DNA from: Hippea jasoniae
GTDB taxonomy: Bacteria; Campylobacterota_A; Desulfurellia; Desulfurellales; Hippeaceae
Reading direction: 5' to 3'
DNA length: 60,564 nt
Assembly (NCBI RefSeq): GCF_000744435.1
Contig: NZ_JQLX01000018.1
Location: forward strand, 1-60,564
The notes under the pieces are model-generated. The model had not been told where the DNA came from. It did no database searches and worked only from the letters and a program-made list of their open reading frames with translations. Below, in pieces: positions 8,465 through 17,199 of this stretch. The position numbers were made by a program, and so were the translations under genes. Every line of letters begins with the position of its first letter. Position 1 is the first letter of the stretch.

Positions 8465-9883
8465 ATGCTGTTTAAAAAAACTTTACATGAGTTGATTGAG
8501 CTTATTGAAAAAGGTGAAATAACCGCTTACGATATTTATAAATCGCTACTTGAAAGGATTAATGAGAAGGATAAACAGATAAATGCCTATGTTAATGTGT
8601 TTGAGGAGTTTGAAACATACAAGGATGACGGGTTTTTAAAAAATATCCCCATTGCAATTAAAGATAACATGCATATTGAAGGTAAACCAACCACATGCAG
8701 CTCAAAAATACTTTCAAACTATGTGGCTATATTTGATGCGACAGCCGTCAAAAAGCTAAAGGAGGCAGCAGCTACATTTATAGGCAAAACCAATTTAGAT
8801 GAGTTTGCTATGGGTTCATCTACAGAAACATCATATTTTGGCACAACAAAAAATCCCTGGAGTCTGGATAGGATCCCCGGTGGCTCAAGCGGTGGTTCTG
8901 CTGCTGCTGTTGCAAGCGGTGAGGCTATAGCTGCGCTTGGCTCAGATACAGGGGGTTCAATCAGACAGCCTGCAAGTTTATGCGGAGTTGTTGGCTTTAA
9001 ACCAACCTACGGAAGGGTGTCGCGTTATGGGCTTGTAGCGTTTGCATCCAGTCTTGATCAAATAGGACCGATAACAAGGGATGTAAGGGATAATGCAATT
9101 TTAATGAATATTATTTGCGGCAGGGATGAAATGGATTCAACCAGTGCAGATGTTGAGGTTGAAGATTTTACAGCCTATCTTGATAAGCCTGTTAAAGGTT
9201 TGAGGGTTGGCGTATATGAAGATGCGATTGAGGAAAGTTCAGATGATGTAAAATCGGCGATGGAAAATACACTTGAAATCCTAAAGCGATTGGGGTGTGA
9301 AATTACAAAAGTTGATCTGCCACATTCAAAATACGCCGTTAGCGATTATTATATTATTGCTCCAGCTGAGGCAAGCAGCAACCTTGCCAGATATGATGGT
9401 GTGAAGTATGGTTTTAGATCTGAAGAGTTCGATGATTTAGGAGAAATGTATATAAAAACACGTTCTGAAGGCTTTGGCAAAGAGGTTAAAAGGCGCATAA
9501 TGCTTGGCACCTATGTGCTATCCAGCGGTTATTACGATGCATATTACCTGAAAGCCCAGAAGTTAAGGGGTCTGATTAAAAAGGATTTTGATGAGGCATT
9601 TAAAGAAGTTGATTGTATTGTTTTGCCTACAACACCCACCGAGGCATTTAAAATTGGTGAGAAGGTGAATAATCCGCTTCAAATGTATCTTTCAGATGTA
9701 TTTACCATACCTGCAAACATAGCCGGACTTCCTGCAATCAGTATTCCCAATGGCTTATCCAAAAATAACTTGCCGCTTGGATTACAGATTGTTGCAGATG
9801 CCTTTAGAGAGGGTATAATTTATCAACTTGCAAGTGCTTTTGAGAAAGAATTTAATCTGGCAGATAAACTGCCGCTTGATTGA
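8465..9883 (+). CDS. gatA: Asp/Glu-tRNA amidotransferase subunit A
   Basis: A 472-aa amidase-signature enzyme that releases ammonia from glutamine for tRNA-dependent amidation. The catalytic elements are present: Lys in IPIAIKDNM, the Ser-rich loop [10 protein letters not shown] (from residue 139) and the nucleophile Ser at about residue 165 in [13 protein letters not shown]. Length is normal. It follows gatC by 2 nt in the same operon. Distinguished from generic amidases by the adjacent gatC and the GatA-type C-terminus ([18 protein letters not shown]). Confidence 0.94.
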   Translation: MLFKKTLHELIELIEKGEITAYDIYKSLLERINEKDKQINAYVNVFEEFETYKDDGFLKNIPIAIKDNMHIEGKPTTCSSKILSNYVAIFDATAVKKLKEAAATFIGKTNLDEFAMGSSTETSYFGTTKNPWSLDRIPGGSSGGSAAAVASGEAIAALGSDTGGSIRQPASLCGVVGFKPTYGRVSRYGLVAFASSLDQIGPITRDVRDNAILMNIICGRDEMDSTSADVEVEDFTAYLDKPVKGLRVGVYEDAIEESSDDVKSAMENTLEILKRLGCEITKVDLPHSKYAVSDYYIIAPAEASSNLARYDGVKYGFRSEEFDDLGEMYIKTRSEGFGKEVKRRIMLGTYVLSSGYYDAYYLKAQKLRGLIKKDFDEAFKEVDCIVLPTTPTEAFKIGEKVNNPLQMYLSDVFTIPANIAGLPAISIPNGLSKNNLPLGLQIVADAFREGIIYQLASAFEKEFNLADKLPLD

Positions 9884-9892
9884 GGTTAAAAA

Positions 9893-10273
9893 ATGGCACG
9901 AATCTGGTTGAGAATCGATATGGTTGGTGGTGATTGCTATATAGGCTCGGTTGATAGCATTTTTGATGAAAATGAGGATTTTATGTTTTTTTTGGAGGAG
10001 CAGGCATATCTGGGTTTAAAGATCGATAATGTGCATAAGTGTATTGATAAAGATGGAAAAATTGAACTTGAGCCACTTGATAACGAAACCTCTTTATACA
10101 AAAGCAGCATGATAATAATGAACACCGATAACATTCTAACTATAAAGTTTTTAAAAGAAGATACAGATATTGTTAAAAAGCTAAACTCAGAAATTGAAAG
10201 CAAAAAGAAACCTGTCAATCTACAGGCAAAAAATATTTTGAGGTTTAAACCAAAAAATAAGGAGAGGCTTTAA
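9893..10273 (+). CDS. Uncharacterised 126-aa protein
   Basis: I do not recognise this family. The protein is soluble (no signal peptide or membrane segment). It begins with a beta-rich stretch (ARIWLRIDMVGGDCYIGSV) and has another strand-like part near residues 80-100 (SSMIIMNTDNILTIKFLK), followed by a Lys-rich tail (from about residue 109) that could touch nucleic acid. The beta pattern is faintly Sm-like, but that is only a guess. It sits 9 nt after gatA and its stop overlaps the next start (TAATG), so it is in the same operon and probably translationally coupled to the MIP18-like gene. Confidence 0.7.
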   Translation: MARIWLRIDMVGGDCYIGSVDSIFDENEDFMFFLEEQAYLGLKIDNVHKCIDKDGKIELEPLDNETSLYKSSMIIMNTDNILTIKFLKEDTDIVKKLNSEIESKKKPVNLQAKNILRFKPKNKERL

Positions 10274-10578
10274 TGGGTAAACTAACAAAAAAAGATGTTA
10301 TTGATGCCCTTTACAATGTAATTGATATGGAGATAGGTCTGGATGTTGTTAATCTTGGCTTTATCTACGGTATAGATATCGACGAAAACGATAATGTTAA
10401 GGTTGTTATGACTCTAACAACGCCGGGCTGTCCACTTGTTGCGCCACTTCAGGAGGATGTTGTTAATAGAATTAAAGAGATTGGTGCAAACGATGTCAGT
10501 GTAGAGATCGTCTGGGATCCACCGTGGAATCCCTCTATGATGTCTGAAGAGGCAAGAAAAAGGCTTTTAGGTGAGTAG
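10273..10578 (+). CDS. MIP18/DUF59-family Fe-S assembly protein
   Basis: A 101-aa protein of the MIP18 (DUF59, SufT/PaaD-like) family, small factors that help mature Fe-S proteins. The family core is visible: VIDMEIGLDVVNLGFIYG near the N-terminus, the conserved TTPGCPL segment with its Cys, and a WDPPWNPSMMSEEARK tail that is very typical. Start overlaps the preceding stop (TAATG) and its own TAG stop overlaps the next GTG start (TAGTG), so it lies in a tightly coupled operon. The client proteins are unknown; an Fe-S-rich anaerobe has many candidates. Confidence 0.88.
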   Translation: MGKLTKKDVIDALYNVIDMEIGLDVVNLGFIYGIDIDENDNVKVVMTLTTPGCPLVAPLQEDVVNRIKEIGANDVSVEIVWDPPWNPSMMSEEARKRLLGE

Positions 10579-11309
10579 TGTCTTTAGGATGCGCTATAAT
10601 TACCTACAACGAAGAGCACTCAATAGAACGCACGCTAAAGAGTGTTTCGTTTTGTGATGAGATAGTTGTTGTTGACTCAGGTAGCAGTGATAACACATTA
10701 GAAATCGTATCCCGATATACCGATAAGTTTTTTGTTCAAGAATGGATGGGCTATGGAAAGCAGAAGAATTTTGCTATCTCAAAGCTATCTACCGATTGGG
10801 TGTTGAGTGTTGATGCAGATGAGGTTGTAACTGAGGCTTTAAAAGAAGAGATTATAAAAACGCTTAAATCCCCCCAATCTGATGCTTATGCCATCAATAT
10901 TCAACTGATTTTTTTGGGAAAACCTTTAAGGTTTGGAGGAAATTACCCCGACTACCATGTAAGGCTTTTTAAAAAGGGCAGGTATTGGTTTAGAGAAGAT
11001 TCTGTGCATGAAGGAATTGAAGCACCAGCCAAAAGGTTAAAAAACACCATGCTGCATTACAGCTATGACAGCATAGAGGATTATTTTGAAAAATTTAATA
11101 GATACACATCGCTTGCTGCAGAGCAGCTGTTTAAAAACAATAAAAGGGTTTCAAAAGCCTTTGTTTTTGGGCGTTTTTTTGCAGAGTGTTTTAAAAGATT
11201 TGTGTTAAAAGCTGCATTTTTGGATGGTTATGAAGGCTCGCTATTTGCTTTTTTTTCATGTTTTTACAGTATGGTAAAATATGCAAAATTAAAAGAGCTT
11301 GATAAATGA
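10578..11309 (+). CDS. Family 2 glycosyltransferase, LPS core type (WaaE/KdtX-like)
   Basis: A 243-aa GT-A glycosyltransferase of the KdtX/WaaE group, which adds a sugar to the inner core of lipopolysaccharide. The nucleotide-sugar domain starts with CAIITYNEEHSIERTLKS and has VVDSGSSDNT and the metal-binding DADE at about residues 86-89. The C-terminal part has aromatic, helical character (YFEKFNRYTSLAAEQL), as in this group. The GTG start overlaps the preceding stop and its end overlaps the next start (ATGA). The downstream deacetylase and the distant hldD fit an LPS-making Gram-negative organism. Acceptor and donor sugars cannot be told. Confidence 0.85.
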   Translation: MSLGCAIITYNEEHSIERTLKSVSFCDEIVVVDSGSSDNTLEIVSRYTDKFFVQEWMGYGKQKNFAISKLSTDWVLSVDADEVVTEALKEEIIKTLKSPQSDAYAINIQLIFLGKPLRFGGNYPDYHVRLFKKGRYWFREDSVHEGIEAPAKRLKNTMLHYSYDSIEDYFEKFNRYTSLAAEQLFKNNKRVSKAFVFGRFFAECFKRFVLKAAFLDGYEGSLFAFFSCFYSMVKYAKLKELDK

Positions 11310-12067
11310 TTCCTTTTTTGATTTTTCTTTTGTTTATTTTAGCTTTTCTGGCTCGTTATAATTTTTTTAGACCCACAAAAAAGGGTATTCTTGTGCTTCT
11401 GTATCACAGAATTGATGATAAAGAAACCCACACTCCGCTTGATAAATTTTCGATAAGTTTGACTAAGTTTGAAAAACAGATTCTGTATTTAAAAAAGAAG
11501 GGTTTTGAGTCCATTTTACCAACACAAATCGATGAAATTGTTAAAAACAAAAGCTATCTTAATAAACGGTATGTTTTGATAACATTTGATGATGGCTATA
11601 AAGATAACTTAACTGCCGCAAAGATTCTTAAAAAACATGGATTTAAGGCTATTTTTTTTATCGCCGCAGCACATATTGGTAAAACGCTTGATGGTGTAGA
11701 GATGCTTGATGAGGCTGATATTAAAGAACTGGTTAATATGGGTATGGTGATAGGCTCTCATTCGTATGAACATAAAAACCTTTTAAAGCTAAGTCGTAAT
11801 GAGGCATATAATCAAATAAAAAAATCAATTGACATTTTATCAAAGTTTTACCCTGTTGAGGATATTGCTTATCCTTTTGGTGGATATGATTGCTGGCTTG
11901 ATGAGATTATTAAAGGCTTAAACTTTAGACGTGGTTATATTATTGGCCAGAGGATTTTTCAGCCCGAAGTTGACTCTGAGTTTAAAATTCCCCGTGCAAT
12001 AGTAAGAAAAGATACAGATGAAATAGATTTTTACTTAATAATTACGCGCGGTCGTAGTAAATTTTAA
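11306..12067 (+). CDS. Membrane-anchored polysaccharide deacetylase
   Basis: A 253-aa carbohydrate esterase family 4 protein with an N-terminal membrane anchor (IPFLIFLLFILAFLARY). The NodB-type motifs are present: LLYHRIDD, ITFDDGYKDN with the catalytic Asp pair, and the metal-binding SHSYEH. Such enzymes remove acetyl groups from N-acetylated sugars of envelope polysaccharides or LPS. It overlaps the glycosyltransferase by 4 nt, pointing to a shared envelope role. A second, secreted deacetylase lies at 19491-20528. Confidence 0.85.
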   Translation: MIPFLIFLLFILAFLARYNFFRPTKKGILVLLYHRIDDKETHTPLDKFSISLTKFEKQILYLKKKGFESILPTQIDEIVKNKSYLNKRYVLITFDDGYKDNLTAAKILKKHGFKAIFFIAAAHIGKTLDGVEMLDEADIKELVNMGMVIGSHSYEHKNLLKLSRNEAYNQIKKSIDILSKFYPVEDIAYPFGGYDCWLDEIIKGLNFRRGYIIGQRIFQPEVDSEFKIPRAIVRKDTDEIDFYLIITRGRSKF

Positions 12068-12086
12068 CCTTCACTTAATTTTACAC

Positions 12087-12114
12087 TTGACAAAATTAAA
12101 AAAATCAGTATAAA
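12087..12114 (+). promoter_or_regulatory. Promoter of the acetate transporter gene
   Basis: TTGACA (12087-12092), a 16-bp A-rich spacer and TATAAA (12109-12114), about 60 nt before the satP start. The ribosome binding site is GGAGG before the ATG at 12173. Confidence 0.65.
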
Positions 12115-12172
12115 TATAATTACAATTTTAAGAGTTGTTTAGTTGAATTAATTTTTTGAGTGGAGGTGTTTT

Positions 12173-12724
12173 ATGGCTGAAGGGAAACTTGCTAATCCTG
12201 GACCGTTGGGACTTGGTGGATTTGCTTTAACAACATTCGTGCTTAATGTACACAACGCAGGTCTTGTGCCAGCAGCACTTGATGCAACATTGCCATTGGG
12301 ATTGTTTTACGGAGGTCTGGCTCAGTTAATCGCTGGTTTTATGGAAATGAGGACGGGTAACACATTCGGAATGACAGCATTCGGTTCTTATGGTGCATTC
12401 TGGATGGCTTTAGCCAGTTTAATCTACTTTACAAAACTTGGTTTGGTTCCGGCAGCTGCATTGGGTCCTGCTATTGGAATAACACTAATTGCTTGGACCA
12501 TTTTCACAACCATCATGACGATTGTTGTGTTAAAGTCGGGGCATACCTCGGTCATTGTGGTTTTTGTTTTATTGGAGATTCTATTCATTCTGCTTGTTAT
12601 AGGACATTACACAGGCAGTAAGGCCATTACAACATTTGCTGGATATGAAGGAATCTTGACAGCATTCTCAGCCTGGTATGCAATGTGGGAGGGCCTAAAA
12701 GCACAGTTTGAAGAGGCTTCTTAA
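12173..12724 (+). CDS. satP: Acetate uptake transporter (SatP/YaaH/GPR1 family)
   Basis: A 183-aa integral membrane protein with six predicted hydrophobic segments, the usual size and layout of the acetate uptake transporter family. The signature [15 protein letters not shown] follows the start directly (family consensus NPAPLGL), and later helices carry [13 protein letters not shown] and [11 protein letters not shown]. It probably imports acetate (and perhaps succinate) across the inner membrane. It stands alone between a promoter and a strong terminator, so it is its own transcription unit. The XRE-cupin gene downstream is a candidate regulator. Confidence 0.93.
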   Translation: MAEGKLANPGPLGLGGFALTTFVLNVHNAGLVPAALDATLPLGLFYGGLAQLIAGFMEMRTGNTFGMTAFGSYGAFWMALASLIYFTKLGLVPAAALGPAIGITLIAWTIFTTIMTIVVLKSGHTSVIVVFVLLEILFILLVIGHYTGSKAITTFAGYEGILTAFSAWYAMWEGLKAQFEEAS

Positions 12725-12763
12725 TATTTCTTAATGTTAACTTTGGGCGTAGGTATGAATTAG

Positions 12764-12795
12764 CAGGGGCTTGACAAAAAGCCCCTGTTTTTTTT
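12764..12795 (+). terminator. Rho-independent terminator after satP
   Basis: Stem CAGGGGCTT (12764-12772), loop GACAAA, stem AAGCCCCTG (12779-12787), then eight Ts (12788-12795). Confidence 0.95.
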
Positions 12796-12836
12796 ATGCT
12801 TATGCCTGTTAGTTAATTTTTATTAGGGAGGATTTA

Positions 12837-13385
12837 GTGGCGATGAAGATGGCTGAGAAGATTAAGAGTTATCGAAAAAAGCAAGGATTGACACTTAAGG
12901 CGTTAGCTGAGAAGGTGGGTTGTACGGATGCTTATATTTCACAAATAGAAACAGGAAAGGCTGTGCCTTCTATTAGTGTTTTACAAAAGATCGCTCAGGC
13001 TTTAGATGTTCAGGTTAGGGATCTGTTAAGTGATGAGCAAACGAATGATAAAATCTTTCTAACCAAAGAGGAAAGAACCCAGATTATCTATCCTGGAAGC
13101 CATGTTTATGCAGAACTGCTGGTGGCAAAGATCTCTAATAAAGCTATGGAGCCGCTTTACAAGGTTGTGCCTGTTGGTTGTGATTCTAAGGGAGAGCACA
13201 GGCACGCAGGTGAGGAGTTTGGATATATTTTAAAGGGAAAATTAGAGTTGAGAGTAGGCGATCAGGTTAAGGTTTTAGAACCTGGTGATAGCTTTTATTT
13301 CTCATCCAGTCAACCACATTCCTATAGAAATGTAGGAGATGTTGATGTAGAAACCATCTGGGTTGTGAGCCCGCCGGTATTATAA
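12837..13385 (+). CDS. XRE-family regulator with cupin sensor domain
   Basis: A 182-aa regulator with an N-terminal helix-turn-helix (residues about 6-62; KIKSYRKKQGLTLKALAEKVG, SQIETGKAVPSISVLQKIAQAL) and a C-terminal cupin_2 domain (HRHAGEEFGYILKGKLELRVG, SFYFSSSQPHSYRN) with His/Glu metal-ligand positions. Proteins of this design repress or activate uptake and catabolic genes in response to a small ligand. GTG at 12837 is 5 nt after AGGGAGG; ATG at 12843 is an alternative. Placement right after the acetate transporter suggests a link to acetate or organic acids, but no operator was identified. Its end overlaps rsmG tail to tail by 6 nt. Confidence 0.9.
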   Translation: MAMKMAEKIKSYRKKQGLTLKALAEKVGCTDAYISQIETGKAVPSISVLQKIAQALDVQVRDLLSDEQTNDKIFLTKEERTQIIYPGSHVYAELLVAKISNKAMEPLYKVVPVGCDSKGEHRHAGEEFGYILKGKLELRVGDQVKVLEPGDSFYFSSSQPHSYRNVGDVDVETIWVVSPPVL

Positions 13386-13949
13386 TTTATAGATTTTTGC
13401 GTGATGTTTTTTAAAATTTAACTCTTCAGTTAATACTAACGGGAGCTGATTGTCTTTGGAAGTCATATAAAAAAGATAATCAGCTCTTATTTTTCTTTTT
13501 ATAGCGTCCATTAGTGGTTTTAGATTTATGGCCCTTGCCGTTATGCAATTAGCCTTAAATGGTGTGCTTAAATTTTCTATCCTATTGTTTATAATATTGC
13601 AGGTAAGATTTAATCTGGAGCAAACATATCTTAAAAAACTGCATTTTTTGGCGTTAGATTCAATCATTGTGATGCTTAGCTCTGGCTGATATATTTTTAA
13701 AATTACTGCAGGAAAACCAGCACCAGAACCTATGTCGACAACTGTTTCTATATCTGTAAAAAATTTGAAAAACATCAATGATGGTAGAAGTAGATGACTT
13801 AAGACAATTTCCTCTTTTTTTGTGGTTAAAGATATGCTTTTATTCCACTGGCTTAATATGTCTAAAAATTCTAAAAATTTATCTATATTTTTTGCAGGAA
13901 GCTTTAGCTTTTGAAATCCTTTTTCAAGCCGTGTTTTTGAGTCTTTCAT
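13380..13949 (-). CDS. rsmG: 16S rRNA (guanine527-N7)-methyltransferase
   Basis: A 189-aa RsmG (GidB), slightly short for the family. It methylates G527 of 16S rRNA with S-adenosylmethionine. The SAM-binding motif VVDIGSGAGFPAVILKI is intact, and the N-terminal helical part ends with the LTTKKEEIVLSHLL segment seen in the family. It overlaps the end of mnmG by 26 nt, the classic mnmG-rsmG pair near replication origins. In many genomes parA-parB follow; here the next gene is convergent, so the par genes are elsewhere. Confidence 0.92.
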   Translation of the reverse strand: MKDSKTRLEKGFQKLKLPAKNIDKFLEFLDILSQWNKSISLTTKKEEIVLSHLLLPSLMFFKFFTDIETVVDIGSGAGFPAVILKIYQPELSITMIESNAKKCSFLRYVCSRLNLTCNIINNRIENLSTPFKANCITARAINLKPLMDAIKRKIRADYLFYMTSKDNQLPLVLTEELNFKKHHAKIYKL

Positions 13950-15810
13950 TGTGTTTTTTGATGTAAACCATCAAAATTGACACGGCAGCTGGAGTTACGC
14001 CAGGAATTCTCATTGCCTGACCAATGGATGATGGTTTTATCTCCATAAGTTTGCCTCTAACCTCATTTGATAATCCGCCTACTTTTGTATAATCAAAATC
14101 AGGTGGAATTCTCATGTTTTCATATTTCTTAAATTTGTCGATCTGCTGCTTTTGTAGATTGAGGTAGCCCTCGTATTTTATATCTATCTCAACTTCCTGT
14201 TTTATATAACTGTCCAATTCCTCTAATTCTTCTTTCAATTCTCTTAGTTTGTCGTAGTTCATCTCTGTGCGTCGCAGAAGTTTTGCAAGGTCTGTTTTTG
14301 TTTTAATAATTTCTGTGCCTAATTTTTTGAGTTTCTCATTTGTTTCAGCTGTTGGGTAGATATATGTAGTTTTTAGTTTTTTAATTGTTTCTTCAATTTT
14401 GCGTTTTTGCTCAATAACCATTTCGTATTCTTCTTTTTTTAACAATCCTGCCTTGAATGATTTTTCTGCAAGTCTTAAGTGAGTGTTGTCTTCCCTTAAA
14501 ATCAACCTGTATTCGGCCCTTGATGTAAACATTCTGTAGGGTTCTTTTGTGCCTTTTGTAACAAGATCGTCGATTAATACACCCGTGTATGCCTCATCCC
14601 TTCTTACTATAAACGGTTCTTTGCCCATAATGGAAAAAGCGGCATTAATACCTGCAACGATGCCTTGTGCTGCAGCCTCTTCATATCCGCTTGTTCCGTT
14701 TATCTGCCCTGCTAAAAACAGGCCTTTAATCTTTTTTGTTTCAAGTGTATGTTTTAGCTGGGTGGGTATAACAAAGTCGTATTCTATCGCATAGCCAGGC
14801 CTCAGTATCTCAACCTGCTCCAGACCCCTTATCGATCTTAAAAATTTTAGTTGAACCTCATAGCTCATCGATGTGTGCAGACCATCTGCATAAATCTCGG
14901 TAGATTTTTCATCCTCTGGTTCTAAAAATATCTGATGCTGCTTCTTTTCAAAGAATTTAACCACTTTATCCTCGATAGATGGACAGTATCTTGGACCCAC
15001 TGAATCAACAAGCCCGCTATATAACGGAGATTGATCAAGATTTTTTAATATTATCTCGTGTGTTTTTTCGTTTGTATATGTTAAATAGCACGGTATGTTT
15101 GGTCTGTTGAGCTTCTGTGTTCTAAATGAGAAAGGGATCGGGTCCTCATCACCCGGTTGAGGAATAACTGCATCAAAATCTATCGTCCTTGCGTCCAATC
15201 TTGGAGTTGTGCCTGTTTTTAGTCTGCCTATTTTAAGACCAAGACTTCTTAGGCTGTCTGATAGTTTTATTGATGGGGGTTCCCACGCTCTGCCTGCCTC
15301 AAATGTTTCAAGTCCAATGAATATTTTGCCTTTCATAAATGTACCGGTTGTTACAACAACGGCTTTTGACAGGTATTCGTTCTTAAGGTTGGTTTTTACT
15401 CCTACCACCCTGTTATCTTCAACCAGAATTTCATCTGCCGTTTCCTGTTTTATGTCTAAATTCTCTTGTCTTTCTAATGTGTATTTCATCCTTAGCTTGT
15501 ATGCTGTCATGTCAGCCTGAGCCCTTGAAGACCAGACAGCTGGTCCTTTGCTTTTGTTTAAGATCTTGAACTGTAATCCTGTGGCATCGATGCAGCGTGC
15601 CATCTCGCCGCCAAAAATATCTACTTCTTTAACAAGATGGCCTTTAGCCAGTCCGCCAATAGCAGGGTTGCAGCTCATCTGACCGATAGAGTCGAGGTAT
15701 ATAGTTAAAAGAAGTGTTTTTAAACCCAGGCGTGCGTTTATTAAAGCGGCTTCTATACCAGCATGCCCCCCGCCTATAACAATTACATCGTAATTTTTAG
15801 GATATATCAT
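13924..15810 (-). CDS. mnmG: tRNA U34 carboxymethylaminomethyl synthase, MnmG subunit
   Basis: A 628-aa FAD enzyme (GidA) that works with MnmE to put a carboxymethylaminomethyl group on wobble U34 of certain tRNAs. The N-terminal dinucleotide fold GGGHAGIEAAL, the CNPAIGGLAKGHLVKEVD block, the second signature GYEEAAAQGIVAGINAA and a C-terminal helical domain (ending in the MRIPGVTPAAVSILM helix) are all present. Ribosome binding site GGGGAG lies directly after the parS palindrome. The partner gene mnmE is immediately upstream with a 30-nt spacer. Confidence 0.96.
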   Translation of the reverse strand: MIYPKNYDVIVIGGGHAGIEAALINARLGLKTLLLTIYLDSIGQMSCNPAIGGLAKGHLVKEVDIFGGEMARCIDATGLQFKILNKSKGPAVWSSRAQADMTAYKLRMKYTLERQENLDIKQETADEILVEDNRVVGVKTNLKNEYLSKAVVVTTGTFMKGKIFIGLETFEAGRAWEPPSIKLSDSLRSLGLKIGRLKTGTTPRLDARTIDFDAVIPQPGDEDPIPFSFRTQKLNRPNIPCYLTYTNEKTHEIILKNLDQSPLYSGLVDSVGPRYCPSIEDKVVKFFEKKQHQIFLEPEDEKSTEIYADGLHTSMSYEVQLKFLRSIRGLEQVEILRPGYAIEYDFVIPTQLKHTLETKKIKGLFLAGQINGTSGYEEAAAQGIVAGINAAFSIMGKEPFIVRRDEAYTGVLIDDLVTKGTKEPYRMFTSRAEYRLILREDNTHLRLAEKSFKAGLLKKEEYEMVIEQKRKIEETIKKLKTTYIYPTAETNEKLKKLGTEIIKTKTDLAKLLRRTEMNYDKLRELKEELEELDSYIKQEVEIDIKYEGYLNLQKQQIDKFKKYENMRIPPDFDYTKVGGLSNEVRGKLMEIKPSSIGQAMRIPGVTPAAVSILMVYIKKHNERLKNTA

Positions 15811-15822
15811 TTTTTGCTCCCC

Positions 15823-15838
15823 TGTTTCACGTGAAACA
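15823..15838. other. parS centromere site
   Basis: TGTTTCACGTGAAACA is a perfect 16-bp palindrome identical to the known ParB-binding parS consensus. It starts 2 nt after the mnmE stop codon and ends just before the mnmG ribosome binding site. ParB spreads from such sites to organise and segregate the origin region, so this marks the window as origin-proximal. parA, parB and dnaA are not in the window. Confidence 0.95.
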
Positions 15839-15840
15839 TT

Positions 15841-17199
15841 TTACTTGCCTATGCAAAAATTTTTAAACATAACATCCAGCATGTCCTCGTTTGTGATTCG
15901 TCCAACTATTTCATCAAGATAGCTGGAAAGCTCAAGAAAGTCAACACTAATTAAAGCAGGGTCAATATCATTTTTAATATCATCAACCAATTTGTCTGTC
16001 GTTATTATCGCATTTTTTAGGTTGGATTTTTGCTGGGCAGTAAGACTAACAATATCGGCATCAACTATGCCTTTAGTTGCAAACTGAGCTAATTCATCAA
16101 GCAGCTTTTCCAATCCAGTTTTAGTCAGTGTTGAAATTTTAACAATTTTTTTGAATGGAATATTTTGAATATCTAATTGCTGCTTTAAGTCTATTTTGTT
16201 AACTACAGCTATGGTTTCTTTATCAATCTTTTTTAGGTAACTAATAAGATCAAAATCCTCTTTTTCTAATTTTTGAGAGCCGTCAAACACTGCCAATACA
16301 AGATCGGCTTTGTTTATCGCATCAAATGAAAGTTTTACTCCTATTTGTTCAACTTTATCTTTTGAGTTTCTTATGCCAGCAGTGTCAATAATTAAAAAAG
16401 GGATACCGTTTATGGTAAACTGCTCTTTTATAATGTCCCTTGTTGTTCCTGGAATGTCTGTTACTATTGCCCTATCTGAGCCAACTATCGCATTTAAAAG
16501 GCTTGATTTCCCTACATTGGGTTTGCCAGCAATGGTTAGATATACTCCCTCAAACAGATAATGGGATGACTCAGAAGCCCTTAAAATATCGATCAACCTT
16601 TGTTTAATTTGACCTAATATAGCTATTTTTAGTTCAATTTCTAAATCGCTTAATTCTTCTTCTGGATGATCAATTCTCACTTCATTTTCAGCCATCAAAA
16701 AAAGAATTTGTTCTCTGATTTCATCTAATTTATCAGAAAAGTTTCCTCTGAGTTGTCTTTGAGCAACAAATAAAGCCCTTTTGCTTTTTGATGAGATTAC
16801 CTTTGCAACAGCTTCAGCTTGAGATAAATCAAGCTTTCCATTAAGAAAGGCTCTTTTTGTAAATTCACCAGGCTGAGCAAGCCTTGCTCCAGCTTCAATT
16901 ACTCTCTCAAGTACGCTGTTTAAAACAACAAGACCTCCATGACAGCTTATTTCAAACGAATCCTCACCCGTATAGGAGTGTGGAGCTTTAAATATACTGA
17001 CCAAGACCTCATCAAGTATTTCACCATTGCTGTCAATTATGTGGCCGTAGTATATTTTTCTGTGCTGGTATGGTGGCCGTTTAGTAAAAATTTTTGGCAA
17101 AAGTTCTAAGCAGTTATTTCCACTGACCCTTATGATACCGATGGCAGCTTCAGCTTTTGCTGTTGCTATTGCCGCTATAATATCGTTATCATGTAGCAT
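15841..17199 (-). CDS. mnmE: tRNA modification GTPase MnmE
   Basis: A 452-aa protein with the TrmE N-terminal folate-binding domain (IAAIATAKAEAAIGIIRVSG), a helical domain, and an inserted G domain (P-loop GKPNVGKSSLLN, G3 DTAGIR, NKID). It ends in the invariant FCIGK with the functional Cys. MnmE uses GTP hydrolysis and a folate one-carbon unit with MnmG to modify wobble U34. Its start overlaps the end of yidC by 11 nt. The jag/khpB gene often found between yidC and mnmE is absent. Confidence 0.96.
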   Translation of the reverse strand: MLHDNDIIAAIATAKAEAAIGIIRVSGNNCLELLPKIFTKRPPYQHRKIYYGHIIDSNGEILDEVLVSIFKAPHSYTGEDSFEISCHGGLVVLNSVLERVIEAGARLAQPGEFTKRAFLNGKLDLSQAEAVAKVISSKSKRALFVAQRQLRGNFSDKLDEIREQILFLMAENEVRIDHPEEELSDLEIELKIAILGQIKQRLIDILRASESSHYLFEGVYLTIAGKPNVGKSSLLNAIVGSDRAIVTDIPGTTRDIIKEQFTINGIPFLIIDTAGIRNSKDKVEQIGVKLSFDAINKADLVLAVFDGSQKLEKEDFDLISYLKKIDKETIAVVNKIDLKQQLDIQNIPFKKIVKISTLTKTGLEKLLDELAQFATKGIVDADIVSLTAQQKSNLKNAIITTDKLVDDIKNDIDPALISVDFLELSSYLDEIVGRITNEDMLDVMFKNFCIGK

